A DNA stretch of 31,906 nucleotides from an uncultured Elusimicrobia bacterium. Its GTDB lineage: Bacteria > Elusimicrobiota > Endomicrobiia > Endomicrobiales > Endomicrobiaceae. The stretch spans positions 1 through 31,906 of the forward strand of contig CALGGE010000074.1 in NCBI GenBank assembly GCA_937916125.1, read 5' to 3'. Position 1 is the first letter of the stretch. Each line of letters starts with the position of its first letter. This document shows positions 23,052 through 29,705 of this stretch, piece after piece. The notes under the pieces were generated by a model. It was given only the letters and a program-made list of their open reading frames with translations. It was not told the DNA's origin and made no database searches. The translations under genes were made by a program, and so were the position numbers.

Positions 23052-23465
23052 TTATATTTCTTGTCTTACTAAAATTTTGCAATGTATAGGCAACTTATCC
23101 GAAGCAAGCTTAAGTGCCGCTCTTGCATCGGCTTCGGGAATACCTTCCATTTCAAACATTATTCTGCCCGGCTTAACTACGGCTACCCAAAACTGCGGAT
23201 CTCCTTTACCTTTACCCATTCTTGTTTCAGCGGGTTTCTTGGTGATGGACTTATCCGGAAATACTCTTATCCAGATTTTTCCGCCTTTTTTGGTGAACTT
23301 TGTCAAAGCTATACGAGCAGCTTCTATCTGGTTACTGTTTAACCAAACAGGCTCAAGAGCTTGAAGTCCGAAAGTACCAAAAGAAAGAGATGTTCCGCCT
23401 TTTGCGTACCCTTTCATTCTTCCTCTTTGAGTCTTTCTGTATTTTACTCTCTTTGGCATCAACAT
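23052..23465 (-). CDS. rplP: 50S ribosomal protein L16
   Basis: L16 helps shape the A site and peptidyl-transferase region. It has 137 residues, starting MLMPKRVKYRKTQRGRMKG as the family does, with GGTSLSFGTFGLQALEP, RIWIRVFPDK-like IWIRVFPDKSITKKP and the substrate-loop segment RMGKGKGDPQFWVAVVKPG. ATG codons are present at positions 1 and 3; the first is the family start. Confidence 0.97.
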   Translation of the reverse strand: MLMPKRVKYRKTQRGRMKGYAKGGTSLSFGTFGLQALEPVWLNSNQIEAARIALTKFTKKGGKIWIRVFPDKSITKKPAETRMGKGKGDPQFWVAVVKPGRIMFEMEGIPEADARAALKLASDKLPIHCKILVRQEI

Positions 23466-23480
23466 ATATTTTGTCCTTCC

Positions 23481-24197
23481 TTACTTATTATCTGTAGCAG
23501 CCTGAGATGCTGCACCTACTTCATCAACATTTTCAACGAGCTTTGCTTCTTCCAAAAGCTCTTTTGCAGTCTTCTGAAAATGTTCTTTTTTGAATATCCA
23601 TACTTTGATACCGATTTTTCCCATAGTCGTGTTGGCTTCGGAAAAACCGTAATCAATTTCTGCTCTGAATGTCTGAAGAGGAACTCTTCCTTCTTTCAAC
23701 CATTCGGTTCTTGCAATTTCAGCACCGCCGAGTCTTCCGGAACACATAACCTTAATACCCTGTGCACCTGCAGCCATAGCTTTTTCGATAACTTTTTTCA
23801 TTGCTCTTCTGAAAGCAACCTGTTTTTCGAGCTGATATGCAATGCCGTCTGCAGCAAGCTGAGCATCTATTTCGGCTCTTTTGATTTCCATAACATTAAC
23901 AAAAGCTTTTCTACCGGTCATCTGCTCAACTTCGGTTCTGATAGTTTCTATACCCTGACCGCCTTTACCGATAACAATACCGGGTCTGGAAGTATAAATA
24001 TTTACTCTGATATATTTTCCTGCTCTTTCAAGACCGATTTTAGATACCGAAGCCATTTTCAATTTTTCTTTCAAATAGCCTCTTATTCTATAATCTTCCT
24101 CGATAAAGTCAGGCATTTCTTTTAGATTAAACCACTTGGAATCCCAATCCTTGATGTAGCCTACTCTAACACTCTTAGGATGAATTTTATGACCCAT
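23481..24197 (-). CDS. rpsC: 30S ribosomal protein S3
   Basis: S3 lines the mRNA entry tunnel with S4 and S5 and has helicase-like action. It has 238 residues: MGHKIHPKSVRVGYIKDWDS, a KH domain with RPGIVIGKGGQGIE, and the C-terminal domain with GRLGGAEIARTEW and IGIKVWIFK. The last 25 residues (EEAKLVENVDEVGAASQAA) are an acidic, variable tail. It is followed by rplP after 15 nt. Confidence 0.97.
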   Translation of the reverse strand: MGHKIHPKSVRVGYIKDWDSKWFNLKEMPDFIEEDYRIRGYLKEKLKMASVSKIGLERAGKYIRVNIYTSRPGIVIGKGGQGIETIRTEVEQMTGRKAFVNVMEIKRAEIDAQLAADGIAYQLEKQVAFRRAMKKVIEKAMAAGAQGIKVMCSGRLGGAEIARTEWLKEGRVPLQTFRAEIDYGFSEANTTMGKIGIKVWIFKKEHFQKTAKELLEEAKLVENVDEVGAASQAATDNK

Positions 24198-24234
24198 AAA
24201 TTTCTTACCTTTTTACACTTAAAATTTTAACTTC

Positions 24235-24711
24235 TTATTCAGCTGCTTTTTCTTCAGCTTTTTTTGCAGTTTTTTTAGAAGCTGCTTTTCTTGTTTTCTT
24301 TACGGCAGTTTCTTCCGTTGCCGCTACTGCAGCCGGTGCTGCAACTTTCTTTACTGCTTTTTTCTTTTTCTTTTCGGGAACTACACCTTCATCCGTAACG
24401 ATTATCGTCAGATGAGCTGTTTTTCTCTTATAAGGAAGACCTCTTCCCATAGGACCCGGTCTCATTCTTTTCAATGTCGGTCCCTGTCCTACCCAAGCTT
24501 CCTTAACTTTAAGCCCGGAAAAGTCATTCAGTCTGCCGGAATTTGCAACCGCACTCTTCAAAACTTTTTCTACAAGTTCCGTAGAGTTTTTAGGTAAGAA
24601 AGAAAGAATTTCAAATGCTTTCTCTACTCTCTGGTTTCTTATAACGGTTAATACCTGATTAACTTTTCTTGGAGCATATCTTACAAATTTTGCTATTGCT
24701 CTTGCTTCCAT
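24235..24711 (-). CDS. rplV: 50S ribosomal protein L22 with Lys/Ala-rich C-terminal extension
   Basis: L22 reaches into the exit tunnel with its beta-hairpin. Residues 1-110 are a standard L22: AKFVRYAPRKVNQVLTVIRN, LKSAVANSGR, and KRMRPGPMGRGLPYKRKTAH at the tunnel hairpin. About 45 more residues follow (from EKKKKKAVKKVAAPAA onward), very rich in Lys and Ala, giving 158 aa against the usual 110-120. The extension is low-complexity and probably surface exposed, possibly binding rRNA. Confidence 0.96.
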   Translation of the reverse strand: MEARAIAKFVRYAPRKVNQVLTVIRNQRVEKAFEILSFLPKNSTELVEKVLKSAVANSGRLNDFSGLKVKEAWVGQGPTLKRMRPGPMGRGLPYKRKTAHLTIIVTDEGVVPEKKKKKAVKKVAAPAAVAATEETAVKKTRKAASKKTAKKAEEKAAE

Positions 24712-24779
24712 CTTTTTTCTCTCTCTTTTTTTCGCTTAAATTTTAGAAACTTACTCTATCGTGCAATAATATTTTAATA

Positions 24780-25064
24780 TTATGTCAACGAAGTTTCCTG
24801 CTTAGTCATTCCACCGTGACCTTTAAAAATTCTGGTAGGTGCGAACTCACCAAGCTTATGTCCAACCATTTGTTCCGATATAAATACCGGAAGAAATTTC
24901 TTACCGTTATGTATTGCCAACGTATGTCCTACGAAATCCGGAGTAATAACCGAAGCTCTTGCCCAAGTTTTAATTATCTTTTTCTCGCCGGACTTATTAA
25001 GCTGCTGCATTTTATTCAAAAGTTTTGCATCTACATAAGGGCCTTTTTTAATTGACCTACTCAT
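24780..25064 (-). CDS. rpsS: 30S ribosomal protein S19
   Basis: S19 lies in the 30S head and contacts S13 and the A-site tRNA region. It has 94 residues: MSRSIKKGPYVDAKLLNKM, the central KTWARASVITPDFVGHTLAIHNGK and the end GEFAPTRIFKGH. The gap to rplV is 68 nt, slightly longer than its neighbours, without clear structure. Confidence 0.97.
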   Translation of the reverse strand: MSRSIKKGPYVDAKLLNKMQQLNKSGEKKIIKTWARASVITPDFVGHTLAIHNGKKFLPVFISEQMVGHKLGEFAPTRIFKGHGGMTKQETSLT

Positions 25065-25084
25065 TTGCTGCTCCTGTTCTAAAA

Positions 25085-25918
25085 TTACTTCTTAGCCTTA
25101 TTTCTGTGGCTTACTATCATCCAATCCCAAACTTTCTTTGGTCTTGTTTTGAAACCCTTTGCCGGTTGATTCCACGGACTGCGAGGTTGATTGTTGCCTT
25201 TAGATCTTCCTCTACCGCCGCCATGAGGATGGTCAACGGAGTTCATGGCTGTACCACGCACATGAGGTTTCTTACCGAAGTGGCGATGTCTGCCGGCAGA
25301 ACCTATCGAAACATTTTCATGTTCGATATTACCGACTTGTCCCACTGTTGCATAACACCTAACCAGAACCAGTCTTATTTCTCCGGAAGGCATTCTTACA
25401 TGAGCATATTCGTCTTCTTTTGCGAGTAACTGCGCGGAAGAACCTGCTGATCTTACCAGCTGTGCTCCTTTACCCGGAACCAGTTCCAAATTATGTATAA
25501 ATGTACCTACGGGCATTGCGGAAAGAGGGAGTGCGTTACCTTCTTTTATCTCGGCATCCGGTCCGGACATTACGACATCCCCAACCTTCAATCCCTTAGG
25601 TTGTATTATATATCTTTTTTCACCGTCTTCATACTGCAATAATGCTATTCTGCTTGATCTGTTAGGATCGTATTCGATAGATATTACTTTTGCGGGTATA
25701 TTGATTTTATCTCTTTTAAAATCAATAATTCTGTAATATCTTTTGTGTTCGCCGCCTCTGAAACGTACCATAACCTGACCGGTATTATTTCTTCCGCCGG
25801 TTTTCTTTGCGGGAACGATTAAAGATTTTTCAGGTTTGTTTGTAGTGATTTCGGAGAAATCTTCTACAGTGATGAATCTTCTTACTGGTGTGTAAGGTTT
25901 AAATGTTTTAATCGGCAT
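25085..25918 (-). CDS. rplB: 50S ribosomal protein L2
   Basis: L2 is needed for subunit joining and lies close to the peptidyl-transferase centre. It has 277 residues: KTFKPYTPVRRF at the N-terminus, the OB and SH3-like domains, then the most conserved part RGTAMNSVDHPHGGGRGRSK with the key His in HPHGGG, and PKKVWDWMIV near the end. An unusually long 191-nt gap precedes it. Confidence 0.97.
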   Translation of the reverse strand: MPIKTFKPYTPVRRFITVEDFSEITTNKPEKSLIVPAKKTGGRNNTGQVMVRFRGGEHKRYYRIIDFKRDKINIPAKVISIEYDPNRSSRIALLQYEDGEKRYIIQPKGLKVGDVVMSGPDAEIKEGNALPLSAMPVGTFIHNLELVPGKGAQLVRSAGSSAQLLAKEDEYAHVRMPSGEIRLVLVRCYATVGQVGNIEHENVSIGSAGRHRHFGKKPHVRGTAMNSVDHPHGGGRGRSKGNNQPRSPWNQPAKGFKTRPKKVWDWMIVSHRNKAKK

Positions 25919-26063
25919 ACTCTTTTTCCTTTTTTTCGGGCGGAAAGGAACTGTTTGTCCCCTCTCTTTTTTAAGAAACTTTCAATTTCCTTAACTTCTT
26001 AGACTTCTATCTGTTACAATATACTTCTAAGAGATACCCATATTTTATTTTATAACACATATA

Positions 26064-26092
26064 TTTGCAGAGAAAATATTTTTCTCCGCAAA
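26064..26092. other. Hairpin in the long rplW-rplB gap
   Basis: In the 191-nt gap 25919-26109, TTTGC-GAGAAAA (26064-26076, bulged pair at 26069/26087) pairs with TTTTCTC-GCAAA (26080-26092) around a 3-nt loop. It lies 18 nt after the rplW stop in the direction of transcription and lacks a U-tract, so it is not a good terminator. It may be a processing or autoregulatory site. The rest of the gap is AT-rich with no gene seen. Confidence 0.4.
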
Positions 26093-26109
26093 CATGCATT
26101 AATTTTTAT

Positions 26110-26394
26110 TTATGCTTCTTCTATGTTTATTTCCTGACCGTCTTTAAGCTTAATTATAGCTTTTTTCCAGTCGCTTTTTTTGCCCTCATGCACACCCATT
26201 CTTTTAGGTTTTCCGCCGAAGTTTGCGGTATGAACGCTGACAACTTTTACATCAAACATTTCTTCTATTGCCTGTTTAATCTGATACTTGTTAGCATCTT
26301 TATCGACAACAAAAGTATATTTATTTTCTTTTTCTTTTGCAACGGCTGCTTTTTCCGTTACAATAGGTTTTTTAACAATGTTTCTTATATCCAT
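26110..26394 (-). CDS. rplW: 50S ribosomal protein L23
   Basis: L23 lies at the tunnel exit and is the main docking site for trigger factor and SRP. It has 94 residues: MDIRNIVKKPIVTEKA at the start, YTFVVDKDANKYQIKQAIEE, and VSVHTANFGGKPKRMG for the extended loop. It lies 11 nt after rplD. Confidence 0.96.
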   Translation of the reverse strand: MDIRNIVKKPIVTEKAAVAKEKENKYTFVVDKDANKYQIKQAIEEMFDVKVVSVHTANFGGKPKRMGVHEGKKSDWKKAIIKLKDGQEINIEEA

Positions 26395-26405
26395 TTTATT
26401 CTCTC

Positions 26406-27026
26406 TTATGCCTGCTTTTGTTTTATACTGTCGATTGCTTCAGGCGTAGTAACAATTTTGTCCGCCCACATAACTTCGTAAGCATTCAAGTTTGCAATCT
26501 GTGCAACAACAACATTCTTAATATTTTTTGCTGCGGTCTTTACAACGTCATCATTTTTGGAAAGAGCTATTATAACTTTTTTTCCATCAATTTTCAAGTT
26601 TTTTAAGAATGTAGCAACATTTTTTGTTTTAGCCTCGTCGAATTTAATCAAGTCAACCAAAACCAAATTGTTCTCTTTTGCCAAATTTGAAAATGCCATA
26701 CTCAAAGCAATTCTTCTTTTTTGTTTTGACATTTTCTGATAATAATCTCTTGGCTGAGGTCCGAAGATAATACCGCCTTTTCTCCAGAGAGGAGAATTCT
26801 TCTGACCTGCTCTTGCATTACCGGTACCTTTCTGTTTCCACGGTTTAGCTCCCGAGAAAGAAACCTCGCCTCTTGTTTTTGTAGCGTGAGTTCCCGATCT
26901 CAAGTTTGCAAGATACCCTGTCGTTATTTCATGAAGAAGGGCAGTCTTAACTTCGGTATTAAAAAATGCCGGAAGTTCATATTTCCCTTTTTCTTTTCCT
27001 TCAACATTATAAACTATCGTATCCAT
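26406..27026 (-). CDS. rplD: 50S ribosomal protein L4
   Basis: L4 lines the exit tunnel and in E. coli autoregulates the S10 operon. It has 206 residues with the tunnel loop THATKTRGEVSFSGAKPWKQ and KGTGNARAGQKNSPLWRKGG, then FGPQPRDYYQKMSKQKRRIA. An E. coli-like L4 attenuator cannot be recognised by eye upstream of rpsJ. Confidence 0.97.
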   Translation of the reverse strand: MDTIVYNVEGKEKGKYELPAFFNTEVKTALLHEITTGYLANLRSGTHATKTRGEVSFSGAKPWKQKGTGNARAGQKNSPLWRKGGIIFGPQPRDYYQKMSKQKRRIALSMAFSNLAKENNLVLVDLIKFDEAKTKNVATFLKNLKIDGKKVIIALSKNDDVVKTAAKNIKNVVVAQIANLNAYEVMWADKIVTTPEAIDSIKQKQA

Positions 27027-27048
27027 TCTTTTTTACCCTATTACTAAA

Positions 27049-27723
27049 TTATTTTTTCTTTGCTGCTTTCTTTTCTTCTGCTTGAACAACAGGAACTTTC
27101 TTTACCGTGTTATTAACGATAAGCGTACCTTTTTTAACCGAAGGAACGGCTCCTCTTACAAGAAGAACATTTTTTTCGGTATCAACATTTACGACGAGAA
27201 GTTTCTGAACGGTAACAACTTCCTGTCCCAAATGTCCGGACATTCTCATACCTTTGAAAAGTTTCTGAGGTCCTTGTCCGCCCGAAGATCCTCTCGCTCT
27301 CATTCTGTCGGATTGACCTCTGGTTCTGGGTTGCATACCGAAGTTATGTCTCTTAATAACACCGGCGAAACCTTTACCTTTGGAAATTCCGCTTATATCA
27401 ACATAATCTCCCGCTTTAAAAATATCGGCTTTAATTTCCTGACCGACCGTCAAACCGGAAACGTCATCAAGTCTGAACTCTTTCAAAACTTTTTTGGGAG
27501 CTATATTATTTTTTTTCAAATGTCCGATTTCGGCTTTCGTAAGCTTCTTTTCGGCAACATCTTTAAAACCTAACTGAACGGCATTGTATCCGTCAGTTTC
27601 AACGGTCTTGATAGCAGTAACAACGCATGGTCCTGCTTCAATTACCGTTACAGGCACAAGTTTACCTTTTTCATCAAAAACCTGTGTCATACCTATCTTT
27701 GAACCAATTATAGACTTTAACAT
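27049..27723 (-). CDS. rplC: 50S ribosomal protein L3
   Basis: L3 helps start large-subunit assembly and reaches the peptidyl-transferase centre. It has 224 residues: SIIGSKIGMTQVFDEKGKLV, GISKGKGFAGVIKRHNFGMQ and the tip loop RTRGQSDRMRARGSSGGQGP, then GMRMSGHLGQEVVTVQKLLV. The C-terminus has a basic tail (EEKKAAKKK). The 202-nt gap before it holds the 8-bp repeat tract instead of the usual short spacer. Confidence 0.97.
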   Translation of the reverse strand: MLKSIIGSKIGMTQVFDEKGKLVPVTVIEAGPCVVTAIKTVETDGYNAVQLGFKDVAEKKLTKAEIGHLKKNNIAPKKVLKEFRLDDVSGLTVGQEIKADIFKAGDYVDISGISKGKGFAGVIKRHNFGMQPRTRGQSDRMRARGSSGGQGPQKLFKGMRMSGHLGQEVVTVQKLLVVNVDTEKNVLLVRGAVPSVKKGTLIVNNTVKKVPVVQAEEKKAAKKK

Positions 27724-27750
27724 ATTTTCTCTCTACTTTAATTTAATTTT

Positions 27751-27905
27751 AGTTGAACGGTTGAACGAGCTTCGCTCTGTTGAACAGTTGAACAGTTTAA
27801 TGCATTTTTCGCTTTACAATTTTTACAACAAACCCTTCAGCTTTTCAGCTTATCACCTTTTCGGCTGTCGTTACAACTTTTCAGCTATTCAGCTTTTCAG
27901 CTGAT
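27751..27905. repeat. 8-bp-period repeat tract between rpsJ and rplC
   Basis: On the plus strand AGTTGAAC, GGTTGAAC, TGTTGAAC, AGTTGAAC and AGTTTAAT lie at 27751-27801, interrupted by the small palindrome GAGCTTCGCTC (27767-27777). On the minus strand 27905-27837 is built of AGCTGAAA/AGCTGAAT units with a spacer containing AACGACAG. It is the same unit family and spacer word as the tract after aroA, here in opposite orientations that could pair partly with each other. It lies inside a highly expressed ribosomal operon. Confidence 0.75.
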
Positions 27906-27925
27906 GTAATTTCGCTCAAACAAAA

Positions 27926-28258
27926 TTACATCTTTATTTCAATATCTACTCCGGCGGGAAGATCGAGTTTCATCAACTCTTCTACCGTACCAGAAGAAGG
28001 CTCACAAATATCAAGCAATCTTTTGTGAACTCTCATTTCAAACTGTTCTCTTGACTTTTTATCGGTATGAACCGATCTGTTAACCGTATATTTCTTTATG
28101 TTTGTAGGAAGAAGCATAGGGCCGGTTATCGTAGCACCTGTTCTTCTTGCCGTTTCTACAATTTTCTTTAAAGAATCGTCTAACATTTTACAATCATAAG
28201 AACGAAGTTTTATTCTAATTCTGTCTGTTTTACTTACTGTTACTTTTTCATTTGGCAT
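27926..28258 (-). CDS. rpsJ: 30S ribosomal protein S10 (NusE)
   Basis: S10 is part of the 30S head and, as NusE, joins NusB/NusG in transcription antitermination. It has 110 residues: a short lead MPNEKVTVSKTD, then RIRIKLRSYDCKMLDDSLKK, GPMLLPTNIKKYTVNRSVHT and KKSREQFEMRVHKRLLDICE, ending LPAGVDIEIKM. About seven residues longer at the N-terminus than the E. coli protein. A perfect TATAAT (28322-28317, minus) lies about 60 nt upstream, with a poor -35 box. Confidence 0.97.
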   Translation of the reverse strand: MPNEKVTVSKTDRIRIKLRSYDCKMLDDSLKKIVETARRTGATITGPMLLPTNIKKYTVNRSVHTDKKSREQFEMRVHKRLLDICEPSSGTVEELMKLDLPAGVDIEIKM

Positions 28259-28265
28259 ATTATTT

Positions 28266-28348
28266 TTTCCTGTAAAAAATCACAAAGTGATCTTTGATGT
28301 ATGGAAAGACGGATATATTATAGACAAAAATCACTTTACGATTTTTGT
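28266..28348. repeat. Inverted copies of ATCACTTTxxGATTTTT between tuf and rpsJ
   Basis: Plus-strand 28324-28348 contains AAAAATCACTTTACGATTTTT, itself a 9-bp hairpin (28324-28332/28340-28348). Minus-strand 28292-28272 reads GATCACTTTGTGATTTTTTAC, itself a 5-bp hairpin (28279-28291) followed by six T residues. The two copies face each other around the TATAAT box at 28317-28322. Read leftward, the second copy could act as a weak terminator or attenuator just before rpsJ. Confidence 0.5.
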
Positions 28349-28366
28349 TTCCATCCATCCATTCCT

Positions 28367-28394
28367 CTAAAAATTGCATCTAAGCAATTTTTAG
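28367..28394 (-). terminator. Hairpin overlapping the tuf stop codon
   Basis: CTAAAAATTGC (28367-28377) and GCAATTTTTAG (28384-28394) are a perfect 11-bp inverted repeat with a 6-nt loop. The upstream arm (in transcription direction) includes the tuf stop codon. It lacks a clean U-tract on the exit side, so it may stabilise the tuf message end rather than fully terminate. Confidence 0.4.
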
Positions 28395-29590
28395 TCGAGA
28401 ATCTTTGTTACTACTCCCGAACCTACCGTTCTTCCGCCTTCTCTTATTGCAAATCTTAACTGCTCTTCCATTGCTACAGGCATTATCAATTCTACTTCCA
28501 TCTCTACATTGTCTCCGGGCATTACCATCTCCGTACCTGCCGGTAAATGTGCTACTCCCGTTACATCGGTAGTTCTGAAATAGAACTGCGGTCTGTATCC
28601 GTTGAAGAACGGCGTATGTCTTCCGCCTTCTTCTTTCTTCAATATATATACCTGTCCTTTGAATTTCTTATGCGGATGTATCGTCCCCGGTGCTGCCAAT
28701 ACCTGGCCTCTTTCTACCTGATTCTTCTCTATTCCTCTTAACAATACTCCGATGTTATCTCCTGCCTGTGCCTCATCCAAAAGCTTTCTGAACATTTCGA
28801 TTCCGGTTGCTACCGTCTTCTGCGTATCCTTTATCCCGACGATTTCCAATGCATCGCCGACTTTTACTCTTCCTTTCTCTACTCTTCCCGTTGCTACCGT
28901 TCCTCTTCCCGTAATTGAAAATACATCTTCTACGCTCATCAAGAAAGGTTTATCTATATCTCTCTCCGGAAGCTTGATATCGTTATCGATTGCATTCATC
29001 AATGCCATGATACTATCAATTCCTTCTTTATCTCCCTGCAATGCTTTCAATGCACTCCCTCTGATTATTGTCGTCTTATCTCCGTCGAATCCATACTTCG
29101 TCAAAAGTTCTCTTACTTCCATCTCTACCAGGTCTAAAAGTTCTTTATCTTCTACCGCATCACATTTATTCAAAAATACTACTATGCTCGGAACATTTAC
29201 CTGTCTTGCCAACAAGATATGTTCTCTGGTCTGCGGCATCGGTCCGTCCAATGCACTTACTACCAATATCGCTCCATCCATCTGTGCCGCTCCGGTGATC
29301 ATGTTCTTTACATAATCTGCGTGTCCCGGACAATCTATATGTGCATAGTGTCTGTTCGCCGTCGAATATTCTACGTGGCTTACTGCGATTGTTACAATCT
29401 TTGTATCGTCTCTTCTTCCCTGTGATTCAGATGCTTTCGCTACCGTATCATAAGGTATATATTCTGCCAATCCCTGATCGCCCAATACTTTCGTTATTGC
29501 TGCGGTCAATGTCGTTTTACCGTGGTCTACGTGTCCGATTGTTCCTACGTTTACGTGCGGCTTTGATCTGTCAAATTTTTCTTTTGCCAT
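28391..29590 (-). CDS. tuf: Elongation factor Tu with unusual switch I
   Basis: EF-Tu carries aminoacyl-tRNA to the ribosome. It has 399 residues with three domains complete: P-loop GHVDHGKT (19-26), DCPGH with catalytic H90 (86-90), NKCD (141-144), RGSALKAL, and the end GVVTKILD. Switch I is odd. The near-universal EEKARGITINTAHVEY segment reads RDDTKIVTIAVSHVEY (60-75), so Arg-Gly is replaced by K64-I65, while T67, which binds the Mg ion, is kept. A perfect ribosome site (GGAGGT) precedes the ATG. It lies between fusA (115-nt gap) and rpsJ. Identification is firm; whether the switch is lineage-typical is not known to me. Confidence 0.97.
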   Translation of the reverse strand: MAKEKFDRSKPHVNVGTIGHVDHGKTTLTAAITKVLGDQGLAEYIPYDTVAKASESQGRRDDTKIVTIAVSHVEYSTANRHYAHIDCPGHADYVKNMITGAAQMDGAILVVSALDGPMPQTREHILLARQVNVPSIVVFLNKCDAVEDKELLDLVEMEVRELLTKYGFDGDKTTIIRGSALKALQGDKEGIDSIMALMNAIDNDIKLPERDIDKPFLMSVEDVFSITGRGTVATGRVEKGRVKVGDALEIVGIKDTQKTVATGIEMFRKLLDEAQAGDNIGVLLRGIEKNQVERGQVLAAPGTIHPHKKFKGQVYILKKEEGGRHTPFFNGYRPQFYFRTTDVTGVAHLPAGTEMVMPGDNVEMEVELIMPVAMEEQLRFAIREGGRTVGSGVVTKILD

Positions 29591-29705
29591 TGTTACTACC
29601 TCCAGATTTTTTTATCTGCTTTTATTCTATTTATATTCTTTTACTTACTTCTTTTATTTTACCTCATCCTTTAGAGGTGTTTATGTATAGATGCTTCGCG
29701 ATTTT

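Noticed and set aside
23361..24125. 254-codon plus-strand ORF opposite rpsC
   Set aside because: It is an antisense shadow of S3/L16 with Ser/Phe/Cys-rich composition and no known family; the leftward ribosomal genes are certain.
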